A DNA stretch of 64,000 nucleotides from Roseomonas sp. (GTDB lineage: Bacteria; Pseudomonadota; Alphaproteobacteria; Acetobacterales; Acetobacteraceae), in the NCBI GenBank assembly GCA_020249505.1, contig JADCFN010000028.1:230784-294783 (forward strand), in the 5' to 3' direction. Shown piece by piece: positions 51,429-60,466 of this stretch (position 1 is its first letter; every line of letters begins with the position of its first letter). A program made the position numbers and the translations under genes. A model generated the notes under the pieces. The model made no database searches. It had not been told where the DNA came from and was given only the letters and a program-made list of their open reading frames with translations.

Positions 51429-52664
51429 TTATTCCGCCGCAACGGCGCGGGTTTTGGTGGCCTTGCTGCTGGACCGGGCGCTGCCCGCGCACAGCAAGGA
51501 CAGGCCTAGCAGCCCCGCCACCACCGGCAGCACCAGCCCCGGATAGCCGATATCAATCAGAAACCCGAGCGGCACCGGCGTGATGGCCCCACCAAGCGGC
51601 AGGCCGGCGGAGACAAAGCCAAACACCTTGCCGATCTGCCCCGGCGGGCAGGCATCCTTCAACATCACGTCGCGCGGGGTGCGCGATGCCCCCATGGCGA
51701 GGCCCGCCAGCAACCCGATTCCTGGCAGGGCAATTTCCGGCATGGCGACCAGCCCCAGTACCAGAAACATCAGCATGGCGAAAAGCGTCAGGATGGTCAT
51801 GAAGGCCATAATCCCGCCGCCCTTGGCCCGGTCCACAAACCAGCCGCCGATCAGCGTGCCGCCTGTGGCGCCGGCCATATAGCCCGTCAACACCATGGAG
51901 GCGGTGGCGATAGGTGTCGCCCACAGCTTGCCAAGCACGGTGATGACAAAGGCCTGAATGCCCGACCCGGCCGCTGCCGAGAGCAGGAAGAAAGCGAAAA
52001 ACAGCAGCATGGGGCGGGAAAGCAGCAATTCACGCCCGCTCTGCCCTGCTTCCTCGGCAGTTTTGGACTTGGCCTGGTCCTTCAGGATACGGCTTTGCAG
52101 CAGAATGGCGCCGACTACCGGTACGCCGAGCAGGCCCACCAGCAAAAGCGCTTCCCGCCAGCCCATGACCGTCATCAGCAGGGCGATGATGGGCGGCGCC
52201 AGGGCAAAGCCCAGATTGCCGGTGAAGGTATGCATCGCAAAGGCGCGGCCCATGCGGTCCTGGCGGATGCTACCGGCGAGGATGGCGTAATCCGCCGGAT
52301 GGATCACGCTATTGCCCACCCCGGACAGGATCGCGAGCAGCCAAAGCGCCCAGACCCCTGGCGCGAAGGCCATGGCGGATATGGAAAGCGCCATGATCAG
52401 CGTCCCGCCGACCAGGAAGGGGCGGGCGCCGTAGCGGTCCACCGCGAAGCCGACCGGGGTTTGCAGCAGGGCCGTCGTGCCGCTCATCAACGCCACGGTC
52501 AGGCCCAATTCGGCATAGGAAGCGCCGAATTCGTCGCGCCAGACCAGGAACAAGGGCGGCAGGCAGAGCATGTAGAAATGGGACAGGAAATGCCCGGTGC
52601 CGATCAGGGCGATAATGCGGGTATCCTGACTGGCCCCAGGGGCTTCGGAAGTTGCAGCACTCAT
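51429..52664 (-). CDS. Major facilitator superfamily transporter
   Basis: A protein of about 411 residues with 12 predicted helices. The MFS loop 2-3 signature is present as GFAVDRYGARPFLVGG, and a long central loop after helix 6 carries ILKDQAKSKTAEE. N-terminal TGHFLSHFYMLCLPPLF resembles fosmidomycin-resistance/YfnA-like MFS exporters and FsrA-type groups. I selected the ATG at 52664 (AAGGG upstream); a 7-residue longer form is possible. First gene of the MFS-TRIC-DMT operon, divergent from sdh. Confidence 0.85.
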   Translation of the reverse strand: MSAATSEAPGASQDTRIIALIGTGHFLSHFYMLCLPPLFLVWRDEFGASYAELGLTVALMSGTTALLQTPVGFAVDRYGARPFLVGGTLIMALSISAMAFAPGVWALWLLAILSGVGNSVIHPADYAILAGSIRQDRMGRAFAMHTFTGNLGFALAPPIIALLMTVMGWREALLLVGLLGVPVVGAILLQSRILKDQAKSKTAEEAGQSGRELLLSRPMLLFFAFFLLSAAAGSGIQAFVITVLGKLWATPIATASMVLTGYMAGATGGTLIGGWFVDRAKGGGIMAFMTILTLFAMLMFLVLGLVAMPEIALPGIGLLAGLAMGASRTPRDVMLKDACPPGQIGKVFGFVSAGLPLGGAITPVPLGFLIDIGYPGLVLPVVAGLLGLSLLCAGSARSSSKATKTRAVAAE

Positions 52665-52850
52665 GAGCCCTTGGGCCCCTGTCAAATTGGGCCTTGAAAC
52701 TGCGCCCGAGTGGCGAATTCGTCAATCTTTTGGGGCCAATATGGCGGGTGTCTGCCTGATTTGACGCTATGGCACGCGACACTTAGAAAGGCAGAGAAGA
52801 AGTTCGCCCGCGCGGCCCAAGTGCGGAGTCGAATCCTTGGAGTAGGGTTG

Positions 52851-53288
52851 ATGGCAAGGATAAAAGATGCGCGGGAAGCGGCCATGGTTGGCCGCCGCTC
52901 CGATGGCACGCTGACACGCCGGCCTTTGTCGCCGCATTTGCAAGTCTATGACATGATGCAAATGACGAGCCTACTGTCCATTCTGCACCGTATTTCGGGT
53001 GTGGCGTGGTGCGGCGGCTTGCTGCTGTTGTCCTGGTGGCTGATCGCGGCGGGCACGGGGCAAACCGCCTTTGGCGCGGCGCAATGGTTCCTCGGGTCTT
53101 TCCTGGGTTGGATTGTGCTGTTCGGGCTGACCGTTGCCGCCTGGTATCATACCTGCGCGGGCATCCGGCACTTGTTCTGGGATGCGGGCCGCGGCTTTGC
53201 CATGGAAGATGCCTATCGTTCCGGGCGCCTGGTGGTGATCGGCACGGCGGTGCTGACCATTCTCACCTGGCTGCTGATTTTGGTCTGA
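52851..53288 (+). CDS. sdhC: Succinate dehydrogenase cytochrome b556 subunit
   Basis: A 145-residue membrane anchor with three helices. RPLSPHLQVY and SILHRISGVA near residues 26-52 line the quinone site. The heme ligand histidine region is YHTCAGIRHLFWD. The ATG at 52851 has GGAG and AGGG upstream; a second ATG at 52884 is possible. First gene of the sdhCDAB operon of complex II, inner membrane. Confidence 0.9.
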   Translation: MARIKDAREAAMVGRRSDGTLTRRPLSPHLQVYDMMQMTSLLSILHRISGVAWCGGLLLLSWWLIAAGTGQTAFGAAQWFLGSFLGWIVLFGLTVAAWYHTCAGIRHLFWDAGRGFAMEDAYRSGRLVVIGTAVLTILTWLLILV

Positions 53289-53300
53289 GGAGGCATCATC

Positions 53301-53699
53301 ATGGCTGAAGACAGCGCCTCGATCCGTTCGCTCCGCAGCCCGCTTGGGCGCGTGCGGGGCATGGGCTCCGCCAAGGGGGGCACGCATCATTGGTGGATGC
53401 AGCGTGTGACCTCCATCGCGTTGCTGCCTCTTTCCATTTGGCTGATCTTTTCCCTGGCCGGTTTGGCAAGCGCCGAATATGCGGTGGTGCTGGAATGGAT
53501 CGGCAATACCTTCAATGCGGTCTTGCTGCTCGCCTTCTTGACGGCGGCGTTTCACCACGCGGCGGCAGGTTTGCAAGTGGTGATCGAGGATTATGTGCGC
53601 AGTGAACTGAAGCGCTTTGCGGCGATTTGCGCGGTGAATGGGCTGGCCGTGTTATTGTGGCTGGCAACGACGCTGAGTGTTCTCCGCATCGCGCTGTGA
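53301..53699 (+). CDS. sdhD: Succinate dehydrogenase hydrophobic membrane anchor subunit
   Basis: A 132-residue membrane anchor with three helices. The family start RSPLGRVRGMGSAKGGTHHWW precedes the QRVTSIAL helix, and HHAAAGLQVVIEDYV contains the second heme/quinone region. GAGGAGG lies shortly upstream. It completes the cytochrome b part of complex II. Confidence 0.92.
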   Translation: MAEDSASIRSLRSPLGRVRGMGSAKGGTHHWWMQRVTSIALLPLSIWLIFSLAGLASAEYAVVLEWIGNTFNAVLLLAFLTAAFHHAAAGLQVVIEDYVRSELKRFAAICAVNGLAVLLWLATTLSVLRIAL

Positions 53700-53766
53700 G
53701 TTTTGGTTGAGGTTTTCGGCGGGTCCGGGGCGTATTCCCCGCCGCCTTGTAGGATGAGATGAAGCA

Positions 53767-55578
53767 ATGAATGCGATCAGCAAGCCTTCCAATGGCGCCT
53801 ATCGGATTGTGGACCATACCTATGACGTGGTGGTGGTGGGCGCTGGTGGCGCCGGGTTGCGCGCCACTTTTGGCATGGGTGCGGCGGGGCTGAAGACCGC
53901 CTGCATCACCAAGGTGTTTCCAACGCGTAGCCACACCGTCGCGGCCCAGGGCGGCATCGGCGCCGCGCTTGGCAATATGGGCGAAGATGATTGGCGCTGG
54001 CACATGTATGACACCGTGAAAGGGTCTGACTGGCTGGGTGACCAGGACGCCATTGAATATATGTGCCGCGAAGCCATCCCGGCGGTGATCGAGCTTGAAC
54101 ATTACGGCGTGCCTTTCAGCCGCACCGAAGATGGCCGCATCTATCAGCGCCCCTTTGGCGGCCATATGCAGGATTACGGCAAGACGCCGGCGATGCGCGC
54201 CTGCGCGGCGGCTGACCGCACCGGCCATGCCATTCTGCACACGCTCTATCAGCAGTCCCTGAAGCATGGCTGCGAGTTCTTTGTTGAATATATCGCGCTT
54301 GACCTGATCATGGATGATGAAGGTGTCTGCCGCGGTGTCACCGCCTGGTGCCTGGAAGATGGCTCCATCCATCGCTTCCGCGCGCAAAGCGTGGTGCTGG
54401 CGACGGGTGGCTATGGCCGCGCCTATTTTTCCTGCACTTCGGCCCATACCTGCACGGGTGATGGCGGCGGGATGGTGCTGCGCGCGGGGCTGCCCTTGCA
54501 GGATCAGGAATTCGTGCAATTCCACCCGACAGGGATTTACGGCGCCGGCTGCCTGATCACGGAAGGTGCCCGCGGTGAGGGCGGTTATCTGACCAATTCA
54601 GAAGGCGAGCGTTTCATGGAACGCTATGCGCCGACGGCCAAGGATTTGGCGAGCCGCGATGTGGTTTCTCGCGCCATGTCCATGGAAATCCGGGAAGGCC
54701 GTGGTGTGGGCAAGGATAAGGACCACATCCATCTGCACCTGGAACATCTGGGCGCGGCCATTCTGCATGAACGCCTGCCGGGGATTTCGGAAACCGCCAA
54801 GATTTTCTCGGGCGTGGATGTGACGAAGGAACCCATCCCCATCCTGCCCACCGTGCATTACAATATGGGTGGCATCCCAACGAATATTCACACCGAAGTG
54901 CTGAACCCAACCGCGAAGGATCAGGACCGCGTGGTGCAGGGGTTGATGGCGGTGGGCGAAGCCGCTTGCGTTTCGGTCCATGGCGCCAATCGGCTCGGGA
55001 CGAATTCGCTGCTTGACCTGGTGGTGTTTGGCCGTGCGGCAGCGCATCGCGCGGCGGAGACCATCAAGCCGGGCGCTTCCCAGCCACCCCTGCCTTCCAA
55101 GGCGGGTGAGTCCAGCCTGGATCGCTTCGATCGCGTGCGCCATGCCAAGGGCGGCACCAATGTGGCCGAGCTTCGCCTGGCCATGCAGCGCACCATGCAG
55201 ACCCATGCGGCGGTGTTCCGCACGTCAGAATTGCTGAAGGAAGGGGTCGCGAAAATGGCCCAGGTCGCAAGCAGCTATGGCGATATCAAAATCGCTGACC
55301 GCAGCCTGATCTGGAACAGCGATCTGGTGGAAGCCCTGGAACTCGACAATCTCATCGGCAATGCGCTGACCACGGTTGTCGGCGGCGAAGCGCGCAAGGA
55401 AAGCCGCGGCGCCCATGCGCATGAGGATTTCCCCGAGCGTGACGATGATACCTGGATGAAGCACACGCTGGCATGGGTGAATGACAAGCGCGAGGTCAAG
55501 CTGGATTATCGCGATGTGAAGATGCGCACGCTGACCAATGAAGTGCAGGTCTTCCCCCCCAAGGCACGCGTGTATTAG
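53767..55578 (+). CDS. sdhA: Succinate dehydrogenase flavoprotein subunit
   Basis: A 603-residue FAD subunit. The dinucleotide motif [12 protein letters not shown] is near residue 20. The histidine that covalently binds FAD is in [10 protein letters not shown]. The active-site segment is [13 protein letters not shown]...RGEGG, and [18 protein letters not shown] is near residue 405. It oxidises succinate to fumarate in the TCA cycle. Length is typical and no damage is seen. Confidence 0.97.
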   Translation: MNAISKPSNGAYRIVDHTYDVVVVGAGGAGLRATFGMGAAGLKTACITKVFPTRSHTVAAQGGIGAALGNMGEDDWRWHMYDTVKGSDWLGDQDAIEYMCREAIPAVIELEHYGVPFSRTEDGRIYQRPFGGHMQDYGKTPAMRACAAADRTGHAILHTLYQQSLKHGCEFFVEYIALDLIMDDEGVCRGVTAWCLEDGSIHRFRAQSVVLATGGYGRAYFSCTSAHTCTGDGGGMVLRAGLPLQDQEFVQFHPTGIYGAGCLITEGARGEGGYLTNSEGERFMERYAPTAKDLASRDVVSRAMSMEIREGRGVGKDKDHIHLHLEHLGAAILHERLPGISETAKIFSGVDVTKEPIPILPTVHYNMGGIPTNIHTEVLNPTAKDQDRVVQGLMAVGEAACVSVHGANRLGTNSLLDLVVFGRAAAHRAAETIKPGASQPPLPSKAGESSLDRFDRVRHAKGGTNVAELRLAMQRTMQTHAAVFRTSELLKEGVAKMAQVASSYGDIKIADRSLIWNSDLVEALELDNLIGNALTTVVGGEARKESRGAHAHEDFPERDDDTWMKHTLAWVNDKREVKLDYRDVKMRTLTNEVQVFPPKARVY

Positions 55579-55589
55579 GACACAACAAG

Positions 55590-56372
55590 ATGGCCACTTT
55601 CACCCTGCCCAAGAATTCCACTGTCGGCTCCGGCAAGACGCATAAGGCGCCCGCCGGCGCGAAGCAGGTCAAGAATTTCAAGATCTATCGTTGGGACCCG
55701 GATTCAGGCGAAAACCCGCGCCAGGACACTTACGAAATTGACCTTGAGCAATGCGGCCCGATGGTGTTGGACGCTCTGATCAAGATCAAGAATGAAGTGG
55801 ACAGCACGCTGACCTTCCGGCGTTCCTGCCGTGAGGGCATTTGCGGCTCCTGCTCCATGAATATTGATGGGCTGAATACGCTTGCCTGCCTCAAGCCCAT
55901 TGAGGAAGTGAAGGGCGATGTGCGCATCAACCCGCTGCCGCATATGCCGGTGGTGAAGGATCTGGTGCCGGACCTGTCGCAAATCTACGCGCAGCTCCGC
56001 AGCGTGGAGCCCTGGCTGAAGTCTGACACACCTCCGCCGCCCGATGCTGAGCGTCTGCAATCCAAGGAAGAGCGCGCGAAGCTGGATGGGCTTTGGGAGT
56101 GCATTCTGTGCTTCTGCTGCTCAACATCTTGCCCGTCCTATTGGTGGAATGGTGATCGCTATCTGGGCCCGGCGGTGCTGTTGCAAGCCTATCGCTGGAT
56201 TGCGGATTCACGTGATGAAGCAACCGGGGAACGCTTGGATAATCTGGAAGACCCCTTCCGGCTTTATCGCTGCCACACCATCATGAATTGCACGCGCACC
56301 TGCCCCAAGGGGCTCAATCCCGCCCAGGCGATTGGCGAGATCAAGAAGCTGATGGTGGAACGCCAGGGCTGA
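55590..56372 (+). CDS. sdhB: Succinate dehydrogenase iron-sulfur subunit
   Basis: A 260-residue subunit with all three clusters: [2Fe-2S] ligands in CREGICGSC plus a later Cys (TLAC), [4Fe-4S] ligands in [12 protein letters not shown], and [3Fe-4S] ligands in [17 protein letters not shown]. It carries electrons from SdhA to the quinone site. Last gene of the sdhCDAB operon. Confidence 0.97.
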   Translation: MATFTLPKNSTVGSGKTHKAPAGAKQVKNFKIYRWDPDSGENPRQDTYEIDLEQCGPMVLDALIKIKNEVDSTLTFRRSCREGICGSCSMNIDGLNTLACLKPIEEVKGDVRINPLPHMPVVKDLVPDLSQIYAQLRSVEPWLKSDTPPPPDAERLQSKEERAKLDGLWECILCFCCSTSCPSYWWNGDRYLGPAVLLQAYRWIADSRDEATGERLDNLEDPFRLYRCHTIMNCTRTCPKGLNPAQAIGEIKKLMVERQG

Positions 56373-56489
56373 ACCGCCTGAGGGAAGCTCGGGCATCGCT
56401 TTGCCGAGCGTCCCGCCACAAGGCAGATTTGTGCCACGCCGCGCCACGCCCCCTGGACAGGCGGGGCGGGTGGATTGCAGTAAACTAAC

Positions 56490-57386
56490 ATGTCTGCCCC
56501 TATCACCTTCGCTGCCCCGCACGCCTTCCTCGGCGCCCGACCGCATGACCGGGGCGCTGCTTTTTGCATCGCCGGCGTGCCGCTTGATATCGGCACCACA
56601 AATCGCGCCGGCGCGCGCGACGGGCCCCGCGCCATTCGCGCCGCGGCGCGCATGTTGACCGATGGGCGCCACCCGATCAGCGGCGCCAAGCCAGCCGCGC
56701 TTGATCTTTCCGATCTGGGTGAGTTTGAAATTGCGCTCGGCGATATGGAAAAAAGCCTGGCGCTGATTGAAGAACAGGCGACCGGCCTTGCCCATCTGGT
56801 CGCCTTTGGCGGCGAACACAGCATCACGCTGGCACTCTTGCGGGCGCTGAAAAAGCGCATCGGCGTGCCTTTGGGGCTGCTCCATATTGATGCCCATCTC
56901 GATACGGGTGAGGATAATTTCGGCCAAAGCTTCGCTCATGGCACGGTGTTTTGGCACGCGATCCATGAAGGGCTGGTGAAACCAAGGCGCATGGTGCAGG
57001 TCGGCATCCGCGCGCCCGCCTGGCCGGAAAACTACGACTGGACCCGCGCGCAGGGTGCCACCATCCTTTCTGCGCAGGATGTGCATCAGGCACCTATCAA
57101 GGCAGTCATTTCCCAAATCCGCGATGTGCTGGGCAGCGGCCCCTGCTATCTTTCCTTCGATATTGACGGGCTCGATCCCGGCTTCGCGCCCGGCACCGGC
57201 ACGCCCGAGATCGGTGGTCTGGCAAGCTGGCAGGCGCAGGCGATATTGCGCGGCATGGCGGGGGTGGATTTTCGCGGCGCGGATTTTGTCGAAGTGGCGC
57301 CGGCCTATGACGTGGCGGAAATTACCGCCCTCGCCGCTGCGACCATGGCATGGGAGTATCTGTGCCTTTTCGCCAAGCGGAAGTGA
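56490..57386 (+). CDS. Ureohydrolase (agmatinase/guanidinobutyrase family)
   Basis: A 298-residue binuclear manganese hydrolase with GGEHS (His110), HIDAHLDT (Asp134, His136, Asp138) and SFDIDGLDPGFAPGTGTPE (two Asp). These are the full metal ligand set of the arginase superfamily. The N-terminal AGVPLDIGTTNRAGARDGP resembles agmatinases and guanidinobutyrases more than arginases. It would release urea from a guanidino compound. It follows sdhB by about 120 bases and could feed polyamine or arginine-related catabolism. Confidence 0.88.
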   Translation: MSAPITFAAPHAFLGARPHDRGAAFCIAGVPLDIGTTNRAGARDGPRAIRAAARMLTDGRHPISGAKPAALDLSDLGEFEIALGDMEKSLALIEEQATGLAHLVAFGGEHSITLALLRALKKRIGVPLGLLHIDAHLDTGEDNFGQSFAHGTVFWHAIHEGLVKPRRMVQVGIRAPAWPENYDWTRAQGATILSAQDVHQAPIKAVISQIRDVLGSGPCYLSFDIDGLDPGFAPGTGTPEIGGLASWQAQAILRGMAGVDFRGADFVEVAPAYDVAEITALAAATMAWEYLCLFAKRK

Positions 57387-57480
57387 TCCGGCGGCGCCTG
57401 CGGATTTATTGCTAACAGCCTCTGGCGTGACGCCGCAAACCCGCGTTAGCCTACCCGACAAGAACTTCCGGGAGGCTACA

Positions 57481-59061
57481 ATGAACCACCCCACCAAAAC
57501 CCTGCTGGCGGCGCTGATCGCGCTGCCCTTGGCCATCGGCACGCCAAGCGCGCAGACGCTGACGGTCGGCCTCGGCGCGCCAGTCACCACCATTGACCCG
57601 CATTTCCACAATGTCGGGCCGAATAATGCGCTGACGCATCATATTTTTGACCGGTTGGTGGAACGCGATGAACGCGCCCGCCCGCAGCCTAGCCTCGCGG
57701 AAAGCTGGCGTGTGGTGTCCGATACGGTTTGGGAAATGAAGCTCCGGCGTGATGTTACCTGGCATGATGGCAAGCCCTTCACCGCCGATGATGTGGTCTT
57801 CACCTTCGCGCGCGTACAGGCCGGCGTGCCAAATAGCCCGGGTGGCTTTGGTGGGTTTCTCCGCGCCATCACCAAGGTGGAAACGCCGGATCCGCATACG
57901 CTCATCCTGCACACCAGCGCACCGCATCCGCTGCTTCCGCTTGATCTGGCATCGGTTTGCATCATCGCCCGCCACGCGGCGGAAGGTGCAAGCAGCGAGG
58001 ATTTCAATTCCGGCAAGGCCGCCATCGGCACCGGGCCGTATCGTATGCTGTCCTATCGTTCTGGCGATCGCGTGGAATTGGCGCGGCATGAGGGCTATTG
58101 GGGGCCGAAGGAACCTTGGGCGCGGTCCAATCAGCGCTTTTTGCTGAATGATGCATCGCGCACCGCGGCCTTGCTGGCCGGCGATGTGGACATTATCGAA
58201 CAAATCCCAACCAGCGATCTGGCCAGGCTTAGGCGTGATCCGCGCGTGACGGTCACTGAAATCCCGAGCCTCCGCACCGTTTACATGGTGCCGGATTATT
58301 CGCGCGATGGCGGCACGCCGCTGATCACAGACAATAACGGCACGCCCTTGGCGGTGAACCCTTGGAAGGATGTGCGCGTGCGGCGCGCGCTTTCCATGGC
58401 GATCAATCGGGATGCGCTGGTGGATCGCGTGATGGAAGGGGCAGCCACCGCCACCGCCCAATGGCTGCCGGAAGGGACTTTTGGCTATAACCCGGCCGTG
58501 AAGCCGCGGCGCTTTGACCCCGATGGCGCCAAGCGGCTTTTGGCCGAAGCGGGCTATCCGGATGGTTTCCGCATCACGCTGCACACGCCGAATGACCGCT
58601 GGCCGAATGATGCGCGGCTTGCCCAGGCGGTGGCGCAAATGTGGACGCGCATCGGTGTTCGTACCGCCGTGGATGCCGCGCCCTGGACCGCCTTTGTGCC
58701 GCGCCGCGCGCGCATTGAATATGGCATGCAGATCGGCGCCTGGGGTAGCTCCACCGGGGAGGCTTCGAACTTCCTGGTCAATACGGTTTCTACGCATGAC
58801 CGGCAGCGCCTGACCGGCGCCAACAATAACGCCCGGTTTTCAAGCCCGGTCTTCGATGAGTTTGCCGCGCGCGGTTCGGCCACGCTGGATGATGCGGCGC
58901 GGGAGAAGATTTGGCACGAAGCCATCGCCCGTTATGCGGAAGAAGAACCGCTGATCCAATTGGTGCAATATCTGAACACCTGGGGCCTTCGCAAAGGCCT
59001 CGCGCATTCGCCGCGCATGGATGAACGGACTTTGGCCATGGGGGTCCGTCAGGCGCCGTAA
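57481..59061 (+). CDS. ABC-type peptide/nickel family-5 solute-binding protein (orphan)
   Basis: A 526-residue secreted receptor with a Sec leader (KTLLAALIALPLAIGTPSAQ), the DppA/OppA start (GLGAPVTTIDPHF), PSLAESWRV, DVTWHDGKPFTADDVVFTF and FNSGKAAIGTGPYRM, and the RRALSMAINRDALVD block. GGGAGG precedes the ATG at 57481. No dpp/opp permease or ATPase gene is nearby, so it must work with permeases elsewhere. Ligand unknown (peptides, glutathione, nickel chelates or others). Confidence 0.9.
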   Translation: MNHPTKTLLAALIALPLAIGTPSAQTLTVGLGAPVTTIDPHFHNVGPNNALTHHIFDRLVERDERARPQPSLAESWRVVSDTVWEMKLRRDVTWHDGKPFTADDVVFTFARVQAGVPNSPGGFGGFLRAITKVETPDPHTLILHTSAPHPLLPLDLASVCIIARHAAEGASSEDFNSGKAAIGTGPYRMLSYRSGDRVELARHEGYWGPKEPWARSNQRFLLNDASRTAALLAGDVDIIEQIPTSDLARLRRDPRVTVTEIPSLRTVYMVPDYSRDGGTPLITDNNGTPLAVNPWKDVRVRRALSMAINRDALVDRVMEGAATATAQWLPEGTFGYNPAVKPRRFDPDGAKRLLAEAGYPDGFRITLHTPNDRWPNDARLAQAVAQMWTRIGVRTAVDAAPWTAFVPRRARIEYGMQIGAWGSSTGEASNFLVNTVSTHDRQRLTGANNNARFSSPVFDEFAARGSATLDDAAREKIWHEAIARYAEEEPLIQLVQYLNTWGLRKGLAHSPRMDERTLAMGVRQAP

Positions 59062-59072
59062 GAAAGCCGCGC

Positions 59073-59858
59073 CTATTCGGAGGCTTCTGCCACTTCCAGA
59101 TGGGCCGCGCCGTTCCGCCGGACGCGTGCCCATTGCGGAGCGCCGGGGCGGCACCGGTCGGCAAATAGCGTGCTGCCTGGGGCAGTCACTTCTAGCTTAC
59201 TGTGGACGCGGCAGATGATCTTCGAGCCGCCACGCGACGCCGAGGCCCCATGCCAGCGCAGCACGGCGCGCCCCCAATCGCCATGGTTTTCATAATGCCG
59301 CACGAGATACCGCGCCGCCCAATCCGCGGCCCGAGGCGGGTCAAGCGGCCAATCCTCCCCGCGCGCGACATGCACCCCGGCATTGATCTGGAAGCACCCA
59401 GCCATGCCACGCGTACCGGCGGAAGTCAGCAACCGGCGCGCTTCTTCACGGGTTTCCGGAAAATAGGCGCGGCCGCGTAGATTGAGCGCATAGGCATGCA
59501 GCCCGCTTTCATTCAGCGCAATCGCGGTTAGTAGCCCTTCGGGAACGCCATGGGCGATTTCCGCCTGGCGCGCCGCTACCAAGCAGGCAGCGCGGGGTGA
59601 GTTGGCATCGCGGGCCATTGGTGAATGCGTCACGGGTACAGGCAATTCCGAGCAGGCGGCGCTGAACAGCCCAAGGAACAAGACGAGCAGCAGAGCCGAG
59701 GCGCGATGCGCTTTGCTGAAAAAAAGCCTGAAGGCCGCTGGGGCCGAATACCCGGAAGAACGAAACCTTGGTGGGCAGGCGCTCCGCAGCAAAGCACGCT
59801 GGAACCCCACACCATTTCGCCGGCCCGGGGGTGCCGACGAAGCCTTGGCGGTCGTCAT
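59073..59858 (-). CDS. Lytic transglycosylase (SLT-like) lipoprotein
   Basis: A protein with a lipobox (FSAAC) after a hydrophobic stretch (ALLLVLFLGLF) and an SLT-type goose-lysozyme-like domain. HGVPEGLLTAIALNESGLHAYALN holds the catalytic Glu (NESG), and GMAGCFQINAGVH and AARYLVRHYENHGDW follow. It would cleave peptidoglycan from the periplasmic face. The start is uncertain. No good ATG lies just before the lipobox, and the chosen ATG leaves an unusually long basic leader of about 60 residues. A run of seven A (plus strand, about 59719) inside the leader could be a frameshift or sequencing site. Confidence 0.72.
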   Translation of the reverse strand: MTTAKASSAPPGRRNGVGFQRALLRSACPPRFRSSGYSAPAAFRLFFSKAHRASALLLVLFLGLFSAACSELPVPVTHSPMARDANSPRAACLVAARQAEIAHGVPEGLLTAIALNESGLHAYALNLRGRAYFPETREEARRLLTSAGTRGMAGCFQINAGVHVARGEDWPLDPPRAADWAARYLVRHYENHGDWGRAVLRWHGASASRGGSKIICRVHSKLEVTAPGSTLFADRCRPGAPQWARVRRNGAAHLEVAEASE

Positions 59859-60054
59859 AGGGATTCGATAGTCGAACTGAGGGAGGAATGCAAATAACAA
59901 ACCCAGCCTGCCAAAAAGAGCGAAGCGCACGGCAATTAAGGCGAGAATGAGGCAAAGTATTCAAGAATTGCCCTGCGTCAGCACCCGCGGGACCAAACTG
60001 GTAATTTGAGTAACAGAGGATGTTTGGCGCTTCGTAACCCTAAGGAGAGTGGAG

Positions 60055-60135
60055 ATGAACCAAAAATCCTTCGCCCCATCCACGCGGGTCCCAGCTGAAA
60101 AGCTGGTCCGCAGTATTTACCGCGCTACGGCGTAA
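60055..60135 (+). pseudogene. IS3-family transposase OrfA remnant (first 26 codons)
   Basis: The ATG at 60055 has GGAG immediately upstream and opens a frame containing STRVPAEKLVRSIYRAT before a stop. This resembles the N-terminus of IS3-family OrfA proteins (PAEKLV-x-DIRRATRK). The reading is interrupted where the IS256-type sequence begins, so the helix-turn-helix and everything after it is missing. Confidence 0.6.
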
Positions 60136-60394
60136 GGGTGGAGTCCGCGTAGGTAGTGTAAATTCTGGTTTTGACCTGGGAGTACGGCTTTGTTGGCCAT
60201 CGGCTCTGGCGGTTAGGGTGAAGTTGTGAAGCTCCCACACCTGACCGAAGGAGGACCCGGTGACCGACGATAGGCTGCCACTGGCCGATCTCCTGGCGAA
60301 AGCCGGGGACAGTGATTTGCTTCGCAGTGTCGCCGAAATGGCGGGGCTCCGGCATGGCTATGAAGGCTGGCTTTCGCTAGAATTGGGCTTGTGA
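60136..60394 (+). mobile_element. IS256-family left-end remnant inserted in an IS3 remnant
   Basis: From just after the truncated OrfA frame the sequence has the character of an IS256-family left end: a noncoding leader of about 120 bases, then AGGAGG (60250-60255) and a transposase start. The element is cut off after about 135 coding bases and no right end is visible. The exact left terminal repeat is not determined. Confidence 0.55.
60260..60394 (+). pseudogene. IS256-family transposase, N-terminal fragment
   Basis: The GTG at 60260, with AGGAGG five bases upstream, opens a 44-codon frame beginning TDDRLPLADLLAKAGDSDLL. This is the characteristic start of IS256-family (mutator-type) transposases, where the text usually continues RSVAE-x-x-x-QLLMEADVEGLIGA. 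Here similarity ends after RSVAE and a stop follows, so the catalytic DDE domain is absent. Confidence 0.75.
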
Positions 60395-60466
60395 AGGTTC
60401 GAGGGGTATTTTCTTCCCAAAATGGGGTGCTACTCCAGCGATTTCTTTGGAAGCCCGACGTTAGAG

